The notes: a model not told the origin generated them from the letters alone. DNA of 64,000 bases from Furfurilactobacillus milii (GCF_021654115.1 NZ_JAIWJF010000003.1:124001-188000), one strand, 5' to 3'; positions 54,110 through 62,652 are shown, counted from the stretch's first letter. Numbers and translations: made by a program.

Positions 54110-55039
54110 ATGGAGATTGAATTTTTAGGTACTGGTGCCGGTTCACCGGCTAAAGCGCGCAACGTGTCGAGCCTTGCACTTCGCTTGTTGGATGAGCGCA
54201 ATGCAGTTTGGCTATTTGATTGTGGTGAAGGTACTCAACATCAAATTTTAAATACAACGTTGAAACCACGCAAAATTGAAAAAATTTTTATTACTCATCT
54301 ACACGGCGATCATTTATTTGGGTTGCCAGGTTTGCTGAGTTCACGTTCGTTTCAGGGTGGCAATGAGCCATTGACGATTTACGGACCCAGAGGGATTAAG
54401 GAATACGTTCAAACAAGTTTACGGTTGTCCGAGTCTGCATTGACGTATCCTTTAAAGTTTGTGGAACTCAGCGGGGATGGTGTTATTTTTGACGATGCGA
54501 CCTTCACGGTTTCATGCAAACGGTTGGATCACAAAATTGTGAGTTTTGGATACCGAATTGTTGAGAAAGATCACCAAGGTGAATTGCTCGTGGATAAACT
54601 AGCGGCGGCCAAGGTGCCGTCCGGACCAGTATATGGTCAGTTGAAGGCCGGCAAAACCGTCTCCTTACCAGATGGTCGAACACTCAACGGTAAGGACTTT
54701 ATCGGACCCTCACAAAAGGGACGGATTGTGACGATTTTGGGTGATACGCGTAAGACACGGCGAGCGACAGAACTGGCGCAGGATGCAGATGTGCTGGTTC
54801 ATGAAAGTACGTTTGCTGCAGACGAAAGTAAACTGGCACGTAACTATTATCATTCGACCAGCGAACAGGCTGCTCAGGTGGCTCATGATGCTCACGTAGG
54901 CCGATTACTGATGAATCACATTTCGGCGCGTTATAATGGACGTGGTGCTAAAGAATTAGAGCGTCAGGCTCGCGCAACGTTTGCCAACTCAAAGGTTGTT
55001 CGTGACTTTGACGTCATTGATATTCCGTTTAAAAAATAA
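54110..55039 (+). CDS. rnz: Ribonuclease Z
   Basis: This 309-residue metallo-beta-lactamase endonuclease matures the 3' ends of tRNAs lacking an encoded CCA. The metal motif [13 protein letters not shown] is at residues 62-74, [10 protein letters not shown] near 38, and GDTRKT and HESTF segments lie in the last third. [11 protein letters not shown] near the C-terminus supplies the final His. The neighbouring tRNA-Ser gene at 59951 lacks an encoded CCA, consistent with the need for this enzyme. Length is normal. Confidence 0.96.
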   Translation: MEIEFLGTGAGSPAKARNVSSLALRLLDERNAVWLFDCGEGTQHQILNTTLKPRKIEKIFITHLHGDHLFGLPGLLSSRSFQGGNEPLTIYGPRGIKEYVQTSLRLSESALTYPLKFVELSGDGVIFDDATFTVSCKRLDHKIVSFGYRIVEKDHQGELLVDKLAAAKVPSGPVYGQLKAGKTVSLPDGRTLNGKDFIGPSQKGRIVTILGDTRKTRRATELAQDADVLVHESTFAADESKLARNYYHSTSEQAAQVAHDAHVGRLLMNHISARYNGRGAKELERQARATFANSKVVRDFDVIDIPFKK

Positions 55040-55076
55040 ACCGTACAAATAGTTACGGCAATTGAGGTGAGTGCTA

Positions 55077-55979
55077 ATGATGAACTTATCAAGTCGATTA
55101 AAAGAACTGCGTGATTTGAAGAATCGGATTGTTTTAGTTACTGGCGCATCTTCCGGAATTGGTCAAGCGGCCGCTTTTGAAGTTGCTCGTCGTGGAGCAA
55201 TTGTGGTTTTGGTTGCCCGTAATGAGTTGAAGTTAAATCAGGTTGCTCAACAGTGCATGTTGTATTCTGGCCGGCCAGCCTTTGCGTTTGCGCTAGATGT
55301 CGCTAATTCAGCGGCTATCGATAAAACCTTAAGTCAGGTCCGCCATGAAGTGGGTGCAGTAGACGTTGTCATTAATGCTGCCGGTTTTGGCGACATGGAG
55401 CCAGCAGTCGATACCGATCCTGAGGTCACAGACCGGATGTTTCGGGTTAACGTGCTTGGGTTGATTTACATTACGCGTCAGCTAGCCAGCGACATGATCG
55501 ATAAACATTATGGGGCAATCATTAACATTGCTTCTGTAGCTGCAAAAATTCCGACTCCGAAGGCTGCGGTTTACACAGCAACAAAAACGGCGGTTGTCGG
55601 TTACAGTGATGTATTGCGGCAAGAGTTACGGCCGTTTGGCATTCAGGTCACAACCGTCAATCCAGGTCCTGTTGCGACCAACTTCTTCAATATCGCAGAT
55701 CAAGATGGCGATTACTTGTCAAAAGTCGCCAACTTCACTGTGACGCCTCAACTGGTGGCTGAGCGACTGGTTGATACCATTGGTTATCATGTGCGCGAAA
55801 TTACTGTACCACGTTATTTTGCCGCAGCCTCAGTGGCCTATCATTTGTTCCCAACGGTTGGCGATTTTGTTATCGAACAGCTATTTAAACCGCACGCACC
55901 TAAGCGCATGCAACTGAGTGCTGCAAGTGACGAACCTTCAACTGATACTGAAACTGATCCGACGGAGGCACCAGAATGA
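55077..55979 (+). CDS. Short-chain dehydrogenase/reductase (YqjQ-like)
   Basis: This 300-residue SDR is extended at the C-terminus, with glycine motif TGASSGIGQ near 22, the NAAGFGD segment, catalytic Ser in NIASVA and YTATKTA for Tyr-Lys. The hydrophobic C-terminal region (FAAASVAYHLFPTVGDFVIEQLF) suggests peripheral membrane association. The acidic Thr/Asp/Glu tail is probably disordered. The ATG at 55077 has GAGGTGA 7 nt upstream. It starts 37 nt after rnz and overlaps the LapA-like gene by 4 nt. The substrate is unknown. Confidence 0.85.
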   Translation: MMNLSSRLKELRDLKNRIVLVTGASSGIGQAAAFEVARRGAIVVLVARNELKLNQVAQQCMLYSGRPAFAFALDVANSAAIDKTLSQVRHEVGAVDVVINAAGFGDMEPAVDTDPEVTDRMFRVNVLGLIYITRQLASDMIDKHYGAIINIASVAAKIPTPKAAVYTATKTAVVGYSDVLRQELRPFGIQVTTVNPGPVATNFFNIADQDGDYLSKVANFTVTPQLVAERLVDTIGYHVREITVPRYFAAASVAYHLFPTVGDFVIEQLFKPHAPKRMQLSAASDEPSTDTETDPTEAPE

Positions 55980-56350
55980 AAAATCAATGGCGTTTAATTG
56001 CAGGGTTGATTCTAGTGTTAATTGTCGCAATTTTTGCCGTCATGAACGGAAATAGTGTACCCATTCATTTTGGTGTAGCGACGGTTAAGTGGCCGATGAT
56101 TTTGATTCTAATTGTGTCACTGTTACTTGGTGCTATTATTGCGTTGTTAGTGACGGCTGGAACGCATGCTAGTGACAAACGAAATGGGAAACGTTCTGAC
56201 AGCGAAGCAACTGCGGAAAATGATCAATTAAAGAAGCAAAATGAAGAATTAACGAGTAAAAATGAACAGCTTAATGGGCTTTTAGATGATCGAGACAAGA
56301 CCATTGAGCAGTTACAGCAGAAACTTAGTCAACAAAACAATGCGAATTAG
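55976..56350 (+). CDS. LapA (DUF1049) domain membrane protein with coiled coil
   Basis: This 124-residue protein has two membrane helices at about 7-25 (LIAGLILVLIVAIFAVMNG) and 40-60 (PMILILIVSLLLGAIIALLV). The spacing motif N-x-x-x-V-x-I-x-F between them is typical of LapA/DUF1049 proteins. A charged tail of about 60 residues forms a likely coiled coil (AENDQLKKQNEELTSKNEQLNGLL). It overlaps the SDR gene by 4 nt, so both are cotranslated. In other bacteria LapA acts in envelope assembly; the role here is unproven. Confidence 0.85.
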   Translation: MKNQWRLIAGLILVLIVAIFAVMNGNSVPIHFGVATVKWPMILILIVSLLLGAIIALLVTAGTHASDKRNGKRSDSEATAENDQLKKQNEELTSKNEQLNGLLDDRDKTIEQLQQKLSQQNNAN

Positions 56351-56389
56351 TTTCTGCAATGCGAGATGAAAAATCGTTAATGTGATTAA

Positions 56390-56433
56390 GGAAAGGTGTT
56401 TGTTTTCTGAATGTAGGGAACAAACACCTTTCC
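56390..56433. terminator. Perfect 15-bp hairpin before recJ, terminator-like without T run
   Basis: GGAAAGGTGTTTGTT (56390-56404) and AACAAACACCTTTCC (56419-56433) are perfect reverse complements with a 14-nt loop. The stem is strong but is followed by AGTTGTGG rather than T residues. It lies 40 nt after the LapA-like gene and 40 nt before recJ. It may terminate weakly, protect the upstream mRNA 3' end, or act on recJ expression. Confidence 0.6.
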
Positions 56434-56473
56434 AGTTGTGGATTTATTTAGACGTAGGTGAGGAGGAAAGACT

Positions 56474-58798
56474 GTGCTAGAGTCCAAGTACGATTGGCAA
56501 CAGGCGCCACAAGTGGCAGACGAAAAGGTCGCGACATTTGCTCACGACCTTGATGTTTCACCCTTTATGGCACGATTGTTGTTAGCACGAAAGTTAGACA
56601 CTGCCGATAAGGTCAACGAGTGGCTGAAACCGACTATTGATGTACTGCATGATCCACACGAAATGTTTGATATCGAAAAAGGTGTTGCCCGGATTCAGGC
56701 AGCTGTGGAGGCTGGCGACCAGATTACGGTATATGGAGATTACGACGCAGACGGTTTGACCAGTACGTCGTTGATGTACGAGGCCCTTGATCAGCTTGGT
56801 GCTAACGTGAACACATACATTCCTAACCGTTTTACGGATGGCTACGGTCCAAACGTAGCAGCCTTTAATCGACTAATCGATGCTGGCACGCAGTTGTTTG
56901 TAACAGTAGATAATGGGGTGGCTGGTAATGAGGCAATTGATGCTGCTGCTAAACGAGGCGTTGACGTCGTCGTTACTGACCATCATGAACTGCCAGAACA
57001 ATTACCTAATGCCGCTGCCATTATTCACCCTCGTCATCCACAAGGACATTATCCGTTTGGTGGATTATCTGGTGTTGGGGTGGCCTTTAAAGTGGCCCAG
57101 GTGCTGTTAGATGCGACTGCCGATGAGTTAAGTGATGAGTTAGATTTGGTTGCTATTGGCGAAATTGCGGACCTAGTGCCACTAAATGACGAAAATCATG
57201 CGCTCGTTAAATTTGGACTACAGGTAATTGCTAATACACAGCGGCCAGGCTTGATTGCGTTGATGAAGGCTGCGGGCATTGACGGGCAGACCATCAATGA
57301 AGAGCACGTCGGCTTTGGCATTGCACCGCGTTTAAACGCATTGGGCAGACTTGGGGATGCCAATCCAGCGGTCGAGTTGCTAACGACGTTTGATGACGCA
57401 CGTGCTGAAGAGTTGGCTTCGGAAATTAATGCCCAAAATGAGAGGCGACAACAGCTGGTTAAGGATATCAGCGGTGATGCCTTGGCACAGGCGCAGACAC
57501 CGGAAAATCAGGCTCGCAAAACGCTCATTATTCACGGCAAGGGTTGGCATGAAGGCGTATTGGGAATTGTTGCTAGCAAAATAGTAGAGGCAACGCACAA
57601 ACCAACACTAGTCATGAGCGAAGATTCAGAAAAAGGGACGTTAAAGGGCTCCGGTCGCTCGATTGCAGGTTATGATTTGTTTAACGCCATCAATCCTGTT
57701 CGTGACCAAATGGTAGCATTTGGTGGTCATGCGATGGCGTGTGGCTTGACCTGTCCAATAGACCAGCTCGATACTTTAGCCGCCGCTCTGGAACAGGCCT
57801 GTGTCGATCAATCGGTTGATTTGACAACCAAGCCAGCGTTGTCTGTTGCTGGGCGGGTCCCACTCGCAGATGTTAATGCAGCTGATTACGCTGCGGTTCA
57901 AGAACTCGGTCCGTTTGGAACGGATAATCCGCAACCTGTGTTTGCATTCAAACCAACTTCTGTAGACAATGTCCGAACTATGGGGGCGGCTAAGAACCAT
58001 CTCAAATTCCAGATGTCAGATGAAGCGGGGCATCAAGTCGCGGCCATTGCTTTTGGGCGCGGTCATCAGAGCGAACAGGTCACTGCTAACCCTGAAAACG
58101 TGCGTGTGGCGGGTACATTGTCGGCCAATACCTGGCAGGGGAAAACAACCTATCAGGTAATGGTAAAAGACTTCTCGGTGACTGGCATTACCATTGTTGA
58201 TAGTCGAACGAATCATCTCGCCAAATCATTGTTTGAACGGCCAGACACATATTTATTTTTCCACAAGAAGTTGGTTGATCAATTGCAAGACTATTTGCCA
58301 GAGGGAGCACAGTCTTTGTGTGTTGGTCGTGATGAGCTGCCTTCAAGCTGTGATCATTTGGTTATCGTTGATTGTCCGGATGATCTGGATGATTTAAAGC
58401 AAGTTCTGAGTCAAATCAAAACGGATGAATTAACGGCCTACTTTTATGAACACGATTCAGCGTATTTAGATGGTATGCCAAGTCGTGCAGAGTACGGCAA
58501 ACTGTTTAAGTTCATTGCTAGTCATCAGAATGTTGATATTGCTCATCAGTTGCCAACGTTGGCAAATTATCTTCAAATTGATGATGCCAAATTGATTTTT
58601 ATGATACAGCTGTTTTTTGAGGTGGGATTTGTTAAAATAGACTCTGGCGTTATGAATGGGGTGAGTGAACCGCCGCACGTAAATCTTACTGATGCAGCGG
58701 CTTACCGCCAACGTTTAACACGTATCGATACTGAAGAAAAATTACTTTATTCCAAGGCACCTCAACTGAAAGCTTGGTTGATGGGCGCCATGAGCTAA
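56474..58798 (+). CDS. recJ: Single-stranded-DNA-specific exonuclease RecJ
   Basis: This 774-residue 5'-3' exonuclease works in recombination and repair. The DHH-domain motifs are DYDADGLTS near 90, VTVDNG near 140 and the signature VVTDHHELPE near 170. DHHA1 follows with GRSIAGYDLFNAI and GGHAMACG near 420, then an OB-fold region. A C-terminal firmicute extension with short hydrophobic helices (LIFMIQLFFEVGFVKID) is also present. The GTG start has GAGGAGG 7-8 nt upstream. apt follows 20 nt later. Confidence 0.95.
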   Translation: MLESKYDWQQAPQVADEKVATFAHDLDVSPFMARLLLARKLDTADKVNEWLKPTIDVLHDPHEMFDIEKGVARIQAAVEAGDQITVYGDYDADGLTSTSLMYEALDQLGANVNTYIPNRFTDGYGPNVAAFNRLIDAGTQLFVTVDNGVAGNEAIDAAAKRGVDVVVTDHHELPEQLPNAAAIIHPRHPQGHYPFGGLSGVGVAFKVAQVLLDATADELSDELDLVAIGEIADLVPLNDENHALVKFGLQVIANTQRPGLIALMKAAGIDGQTINEEHVGFGIAPRLNALGRLGDANPAVELLTTFDDARAEELASEINAQNERRQQLVKDISGDALAQAQTPENQARKTLIIHGKGWHEGVLGIVASKIVEATHKPTLVMSEDSEKGTLKGSGRSIAGYDLFNAINPVRDQMVAFGGHAMACGLTCPIDQLDTLAAALEQACVDQSVDLTTKPALSVAGRVPLADVNAADYAAVQELGPFGTDNPQPVFAFKPTSVDNVRTMGAAKNHLKFQMSDEAGHQVAAIAFGRGHQSEQVTANPENVRVAGTLSANTWQGKTTYQVMVKDFSVTGITIVDSRTNHLAKSLFERPDTYLFFHKKLVDQLQDYLPEGAQSLCVGRDELPSSCDHLVIVDCPDDLDDLKQVLSQIKTDELTAYFYEHDSAYLDGMPSRAEYGKLFKFIASHQNVDIAHQLPTLANYLQIDDAKLIFMIQLFFEVGFVKIDSGVMNGVSEPPHVNLTDAAAYRQRLTRIDTEEKLLYSKAPQLKAWLMGAMS

Positions 58799-58818
58799 GC
58801 TTAAAGGAGCTGTAAAAA

Positions 58819-59337
58819 TTGGCTTTAGACTTAACAAAATACATTGCAACGGTGCCAGATTATCCCGAAAAGGGCATCATGTTTCGTGACATCTCACCGT
58901 TGATGGGTGACGGCGCTGCATATCACCAAGCAACCGATACCATTGTCAACTATGCGCGTGACAAGCAGGTTGATATGGTCGTTGGTCCAGAATCTCGTGG
59001 TTTTATCGTTGGCTGTCCAGTGGCTTATGAATTAGGCATTGGCTTTGCGCCAGCACGCAAGAAGGGCAAGTTGCCACGTAAAACAATCAAAGCAGACTAT
59101 GCTTTGGAATACGGCACTGCTTCGTTATACATGCATGAAGATGCGATTAAGCCAGGCCAACGGGTATTAGTTACGGATGATATTTTGGCAACCGGTGGTA
59201 CGATTGAGGCAACGATTAAGCTTGTTGAACAGCTTGGTGGCGTGGTTGTTGGTTGTGCGTTCTTACTTCAATTGAAGGATTTGCATGGCTTAGACAAACT
59301 AAAAGATTACGATACATTAGTCTTAATGGACTATTAA
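58819..59337 (+). CDS. apt: Adenine phosphoribosyltransferase
   Basis: This 172-residue enzyme salvages adenine to AMP using phosphoribosyl pyrophosphate. It shows the N-terminal [32 protein letters not shown] near 56 and the PRPP-binding motif [13 protein letters not shown] near 118. The TTG start has AAAGGAG 10 nt upstream. It lies 20 nt after recJ, the common Firmicutes arrangement, and is followed by a terminator. Confidence 0.97.
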   Translation: MALDLTKYIATVPDYPEKGIMFRDISPLMGDGAAYHQATDTIVNYARDKQVDMVVGPESRGFIVGCPVAYELGIGFAPARKKGKLPRKTIKADYALEYGTASLYMHEDAIKPGQRVLVTDDILATGGTIEATIKLVEQLGGVVVGCAFLLQLKDLHGLDKLKDYDTLVLMDY

Positions 59338-59344
59338 ATCGCTT

Positions 59345-59375
59345 GGTGTGACGGGATTTTTCGTCACGCCTTTTT
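59345..59375 (+). terminator. Terminator after apt
   Basis: GGTGTGACG (59345-59353) pairs with CGTCACGCC (59362-59370), with one mismatch, and is followed by T5. Confidence 0.9.
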
Positions 59376-59431
59376 AGTTTCTAAGATTGTCAGGGCAGCA
59401 TAATAAATTGTTTTGATATTCAAATTGTTAT

Positions 59432-59472
59432 AAAAAACACCGTAAATGAACATTGCTGCTCGTTTACGGTGT
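59432..59472 (-). terminator. Terminator of the rpmF operon
   Basis: On the minus strand, ACACCGTAAA (59463-59472) pairs with TTTACGGTGT (59437-59446), followed by T5. It lies 7 nt after the stop codon of the 35-residue gene, so it ends the two-gene unit. Confidence 0.9.
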
Positions 59473-59478
59473 CATCAA

Positions 59479-59586
59479 TTACTTATTATTTTTCTTAAGA
59501 CTATGAAGGATTTGTAGTGCCTTCTTACGTGTTTTGATGTTAGGGCTTCTTAGGTTTCTGATTGCTGTGCTTTGATCTATTTTCAT
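59479..59586 (-). CDS. 35-residue basic peptide coupled to zinc-free L32
   Basis: This tiny gene encodes 35 residues starting MKIDQSTAIRNLRSPNIKTR, with 10 Lys/Arg in total. Its ATG directly follows the TAA of rpmF, with AAGAGG inside the rpmF end as ribosome binding site, and a terminator follows. Coupled translation is very likely. The segment RNLRSPNIKTRKKALQIL resembles, from memory, very short lactic-acid-bacterium proteins labelled putative metal homeostasis protein. Together with the Zur-type operator upstream, a role in zinc limitation is plausible: perhaps a ribosome-associated or regulatory peptide. The function is unproven. Confidence 0.8.
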   Translation of the reverse strand: MKIDQSTAIRNLRSPNIKTRKKALQILHSLKKNNK

Positions 59587-59763
59587 TTAGTTTGCCTCTT
59601 TTATAATTTGTTTGCCGTTGTAAACGCCATTGGGAGAAACATGATGGCTCATCACATATTCACCGGTTTGTGTGTCATAGTGGATAGCTGGCGCTGTGAT
59701 TTTATGCGCTGCACGGCGCTGGTTACGCCGAGTTTTGGATGTTTTGCGGGCTGGAGTAGCCAT
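59587..59763 (-). CDS. rpmF: 50S ribosomal protein L32, zinc-independent form
   Basis: This 58-residue protein of the large subunit has the typical N-terminus MATPARKTSKTRRNQRRAAHK. In the standard zinc-ribbon form two CxxC pairs follow; here they are absent, and the sequence has no cysteine at all (AIHYDTQTGEYVMSHHVSPNGVYNGK). It is therefore the C-minus variant that works without zinc. The ATG at 59763 follows GAAAGAAGG. A near-consensus Zur box covers the promoter. Whether a zinc-binding L32 paralogue exists elsewhere cannot be told. Confidence 0.9.
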   Translation of the reverse strand: MATPARKTSKTRRNQRRAAHKITAPAIHYDTQTGEYVMSHHVSPNGVYNGKQIIKEAN

Positions 59764-59794
59764 GAGCAAACCTTCTTTCATTTGTAATTACGTG

Positions 59795-59817
59795 TAAATA
59801 GTAACTATTACGTTTTA
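59795..59817 (-). promoter_or_regulatory. Zur-type operator of the rpmF operon
   Basis: The 23-bp site reads, on the minus strand, TAAAACGTAAT-A-GTTACTATTTA. Against the Firmicutes Zur consensus (TAAATCGTAAT-N-ATTACGATTTA) it differs at only 3 of 22 positions. It begins just after the -10 hexamer, where a bound repressor would block transcription. Zur binding is inferred; no zur gene is in the window. Confidence 0.75.
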
Positions 59818-59818
59818 C

Positions 59819-59846
59819 AGTATAAACGAAACATTACATTCGTCAA
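59819..59846 (-). promoter_or_regulatory. Promoter of the rpmF operon
   Basis: On the minus strand TTGACG (59841-59846) and TATACT (59819-59824) are 16 bp apart. The Zur-type box starts 1 bp after the -10. Confidence 0.8.
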
Positions 59847-59907
59847 CCACTTTGTTTAGACTAATTTAAAAAGTGCTTATTGCAACTGATAAAAATCAGC
59901 ACTACCG

Positions 59908-59935
59908 TTGTGCAGGGGCGTTTTTATGCTATACT
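59908..59935 (+). promoter_or_regulatory. Promoter of the tRNA-Ser gene
   Basis: TTGTGC (59908-59913) and TATACT (59930-59935), 16 bp apart, lie 16 nt before the tRNA 5' end. Confidence 0.7.
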
Positions 59936-59950
59936 ATTTGAGTACCTCTT

Positions 59951-60039
59951 GGAGAGTTGGCAGAGTGGTAATGCAACGGACTCGAAATCCGTCGAACCCG
60001 TTTATAGCGGGCGCGCAGGTTCAAATCCTGTACTCTCCT
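59951..60039 (+). tRNA. tRNA-Ser (anticodon CGA)
   Basis: This is an 89-nt class II tRNA. The acceptor stem GGAGAGT (59951-59957) pairs with ACTCTCC (60032-60038). The anticodon stem CGGA/TCCG is closed by the loop CTCGAAA with anticodon CGA at 59983-59985, reading UCG. The long variable arm ACCCG...CGGGC is typical of serine. The T-arm is CAGG-TTCAAAT-CCTG. CCA is not encoded, so RNase Z and CCA-adding enzyme are needed. It stands alone with its own promoter and terminator. Confidence 0.96.
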
Positions 60040-60057
60040 TTATACCCTTGGCAGGAA

Positions 60058-60095
60058 AACACCACCCATTGACGTTTGATGAGTGGTGTTTTTTC
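60058..60095 (+). terminator. Terminator after tRNA-Ser
   Basis: AACACCACCCAT (60058-60069) and ATGAGTGGTGTT (60079-60090), with one mismatch, are followed by T4C. Confidence 0.9.
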
Positions 60096-60165
60096 TAAAT
60101 TCAATTAATGCCTGGGCTTTTTTGGAAACAACTAAAATTGATCTGCTAAAAAGGAGCTTGCTAAG

Positions 60166-61326
60166 ATGAACATTGGGATCGATAAGATGGGGTTTTACAC
60201 ACCTCATTTGGTGTTAGATATGACGGATTTAGCTCACGCGCGCGGGGATGATCCTGATAAGTATCATATCGGCATTGGTCAATCAGAAATGGCTGTTGTG
60301 CCTCCAACGCAGGATGTCGTCACCATGGCGGCCAATGCAGCAAATCAGATTATCGACGAATCGGACAAGCAGGCAATTGATCTTATTTTATTTGCGACTG
60401 AATCTGGGGTTGATAACTCTAAGTCTGGTGCCGTTTATGTTCAACGTTTGCTTGGACTGACGGAACATACACGGGCCATTGAGGTCAAACAAGCTTGTTA
60501 TTCTGCAACGGCGGCTTTGCAATTAGCCAAAGACTATATTGCCGCACATCCGCAACGTAAAGCGTTAGTGTTAGCTAGTGACGTCGCCCGTTATGGCTTA
60601 CACACACCTGGAGAAATCACTCAAGGTGCGGGCGCAGTCGCCATGGTTGTCAGCGCGAACCCACAAATATTAGCAATCAGTGACCAAAGTACGTACTTGA
60701 CACAAGATGTGATGGACTTTTGGCGGCCAATTTATGCAACGGAAGCGCGTGTGGATGGGCATTTTTCCGCCAACATTTATGTCGACTTTTTTACAAATGT
60801 TTGGACGCGATTCAAAAAAACGTATGGTGTCGATGTAACAGATTTTGACGCAATGCTGTTCCACTTGCCGTTTTCTAAGATGGGACTAAAAGCGTTGCGA
60901 ACCGTATTGCCGGCTGATGAAACGGTAGCATCTCGGTTGACTGATAACTTTGAATCTGCCAGATTGTGGAACCGGCATGTTGGTAACCTTTACACGGGCT
61001 CATTATATTTAAGTTTGTTGTCATTATTAGCAAATGGGACATTAGCAGATAATGCTCAGCTGGGCCTGTTTAGCTACGGCTCAGGTGCGGAAGGTGAATT
61101 TTACACGGCAACGGTTCAGCCGAACTATCGTAATGGGTTTGATCAGGTCAAAATTGAATCATTACTCAATGCTCGTCAGCAGGTATCCGTAGGCGAGTAT
61201 GAACAGCTCTTTAGTGATCAATTGCCGACTGATGGAAGTACGAAAAAATTAGACATTGCGGCTGATCCGGCGCATTTTGTGCTTGCCGGTATTGATAATG
61301 AACAGCGTCAGTACCAAGCGCACTAG
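60166..61326 (+). CDS. mvaS: Hydroxymethylglutaryl-CoA synthase
   Basis: This 386-residue thiolase-fold enzyme condenses acetyl-CoA with acetoacetyl-CoA in the mevalonate pathway, which supplies isoprenoids in lactobacilli. Catalytic residues fall exactly at the positions of the enterococcal enzyme: Glu79 (ATESGVDNSK), Cys111 (EVKQACYSAT) and His233 (MLFHLPFSKMG). AAAGGAG precedes the ATG. It is monocistronic here, followed by a terminator. The pdh operon in the window could supply its acetyl-CoA. Confidence 0.97.
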   Translation: MNIGIDKMGFYTPHLVLDMTDLAHARGDDPDKYHIGIGQSEMAVVPPTQDVVTMAANAANQIIDESDKQAIDLILFATESGVDNSKSGAVYVQRLLGLTEHTRAIEVKQACYSATAALQLAKDYIAAHPQRKALVLASDVARYGLHTPGEITQGAGAVAMVVSANPQILAISDQSTYLTQDVMDFWRPIYATEARVDGHFSANIYVDFFTNVWTRFKKTYGVDVTDFDAMLFHLPFSKMGLKALRTVLPADETVASRLTDNFESARLWNRHVGNLYTGSLYLSLLSLLANGTLADNAQLGLFSYGSGAEGEFYTATVQPNYRNGFDQVKIESLLNARQQVSVGEYEQLFSDQLPTDGSTKKLDIAADPAHFVLAGIDNEQRQYQAH

Positions 61327-61428
61327 TTAACGTGAAATTCTGTCAATAACTTAAGCAGTAACTCAGACTAGCGTCATTGTACCAATCGCAGTGGATACGC
61401 ATATATGGTTTTGTGAAAGATGAAGTCT

Positions 61429-61456
61429 AAAGCTCTCGTTAATTCGAGGGCTTTTT
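61429..61456 (+). terminator. Terminator after mvaS
   Basis: AAAGCTCTCG (61429-61438) and CGAGGGCTTT (61445-61454), with a single wobble, are followed by further T residues. Confidence 0.85.
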
Positions 61457-61541
61457 GTTTACAACGAAAAAAAGACCACCCGCAGGCAGCCGTGATATTG
61501 GATTAGTCAGGAAGAAAAACGATCACTAGTAAATAAAACGA

Positions 61542-62204
61542 TTACTGTGCGAAATTAGTAGTCGCTTTTCCATTTGTAGCACTGAATAAAACCTTTCCAG
61601 ATTGATCTGGGCTAACTAATGTCAGTGTGTAATCGTCTTTAAGTGCCTTACTAACATTTGTCGAAGAAGTGGTCAGATTCTTAACCAATGTTGGCCAATG
61701 AGCCTGATCAGCCTCGGAAGGTTGCTTTTCGAGTGCTTCCAGCGCTTTGACTGTGTTCTCGTTCTCCGGTGTGATCGTGTAAGTTTTTTTTGCACGATCA
61801 AAGGTGACTTTACCAAGCGTTGAAAAAGCCGAGTTAAGTTGTGTCGTCATTTGATCTTCAGCGGAAGATTTAGCGGCACTTTTTTGTTTAGCCGTTTGGC
61901 CATTGATGACACCGCCAGTTGGGTTAAAGGTAGATGCTGCCTTGGTTAATGACGATTGAGCAGCCGCTGATGTTTGAGAAGAGTGTCGACGTCGACCAGC
62001 GTTTTGGGTAGGAGATTGGCTAGCTGTTGTCTGGCTTTGATGGTGCCAGAAGGGCAGTTTGACAATTCCAAATCCCGTGATCAGAGTGAAGATGACGACG
62101 AGGGCCGTCGCAAACTTCCAGGTACCATAGTTTTGAATCGAATTAAGTAAGTAAAAAATGGCCAGAATTAATGCAATTCCACCGAAAATGGCTAAGAAAA
62201 TCAT
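61542..62204 (-). CDS. Hypothetical membrane-anchored exported protein
   Basis: This 220-residue protein has two N-terminal hydrophobic helices (FLAIFGGIALILAIFYLL and FATALVVIFTLITGFGIVKL). A Ser/Thr/Gln-rich low-complexity linker (about 55-115) follows, then a soluble C-terminal domain of about 90 residues (STLGKVTFDRAKKTYTITPENENTVKALEAL...). This architecture suggests an extracytoplasmic domain tethered to the membrane. No catalytic motif is visible and I cannot name the family with confidence; it may be one of the lactobacillus-specific DUF families. It is divergent from the small gene at 62404, with a shared direct repeat between them. Confidence 0.75.
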   Translation of the reverse strand: MIFLAIFGGIALILAIFYLLNSIQNYGTWKFATALVVIFTLITGFGIVKLPFWHHQSQTTASQSPTQNAGRRRHSSQTSAAAQSSLTKAASTFNPTGGVINGQTAKQKSAAKSSAEDQMTTQLNSAFSTLGKVTFDRAKKTYTITPENENTVKALEALEKQPSEADQAHWPTLVKNLTTSSTNVSKALKDDYTLTLVSPDQSGKVLFSATNGKATTNFAQ

Positions 62205-62281
62205 GAAGATAACCTCTTTTTCTCTGTCGTGATGTCTCCTATTCTACCATTGCAACTGATGAATGAAAAAGCGATATTGAT

Positions 62282-62360
62282 TATCCATAATAAAATTCGT
62301 ATGATAATCATAAATAAAAATATTGCATTCAAAGAAAACGTGCGTTACACTATCCATAAT
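62282..62360. promoter_or_regulatory. Divergent promoter region with a 10-bp direct repeat
   Basis: TATCCATAAT occurs at 62282-62291 and again at 62351-62360. The second copy follows directly on the plus-strand promoter TTGCAT (62323-62328) - 17 bp - TACACT (62346-62351). A TGATAATCAT palindrome (about 62302-62311) lies between. The arrangement suggests a regulator shared by the two divergent genes. Confidence 0.4.
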
Positions 62361-62403
62361 CGAAACACGGAGAAGAAGTGAATGATTTCAAGGAGGACCT
62401 ATT

Positions 62404-62652
62404 ATGACAGCAACTCTAGGCCAAGGCAGTATAGTTCGATGTTCAAAATGCGACGATTTACAAAAGCCCTTTTTGGGTAAAGTACTTGAACACTTAGCAC
62501 ATCACGTCATTGTACAAATTATTAATTTTGATCCGATTGACCGCTACATGGTAGATGTATTAGACGGGCAGGTGACTTTAAAAACGGAACAAGTACGTCC
62601 GTTAAGGATGATCAAAATCAATCCGCGTTCTGAGAGAACATCGCGTGGCTAA
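62404..62652 (+). CDS. Small conserved-looking hypothetical protein (82 aa)
   Basis: This 82-residue soluble protein has a CSKCD motif near residue 13 that could bind metal but has no second cysteine pair. The middle (VLEHLAHHVIVQIINFDPIDRYMVDVLDGQVTLKTEQVRPL) looks like a small beta-rich domain. AAGGAGG lies 8-9 nt before the ATG, so translation is very likely. It is preceded by a good promoter and separated from ntd by about 150 bp. I do not recognise the family. Confidence 0.75.
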   Translation: MTATLGQGSIVRCSKCDDLQKPFLGKVLEHLAHHVIVQIINFDPIDRYMVDVLDGQVTLKTEQVRPLRMIKINPRSERTSRG

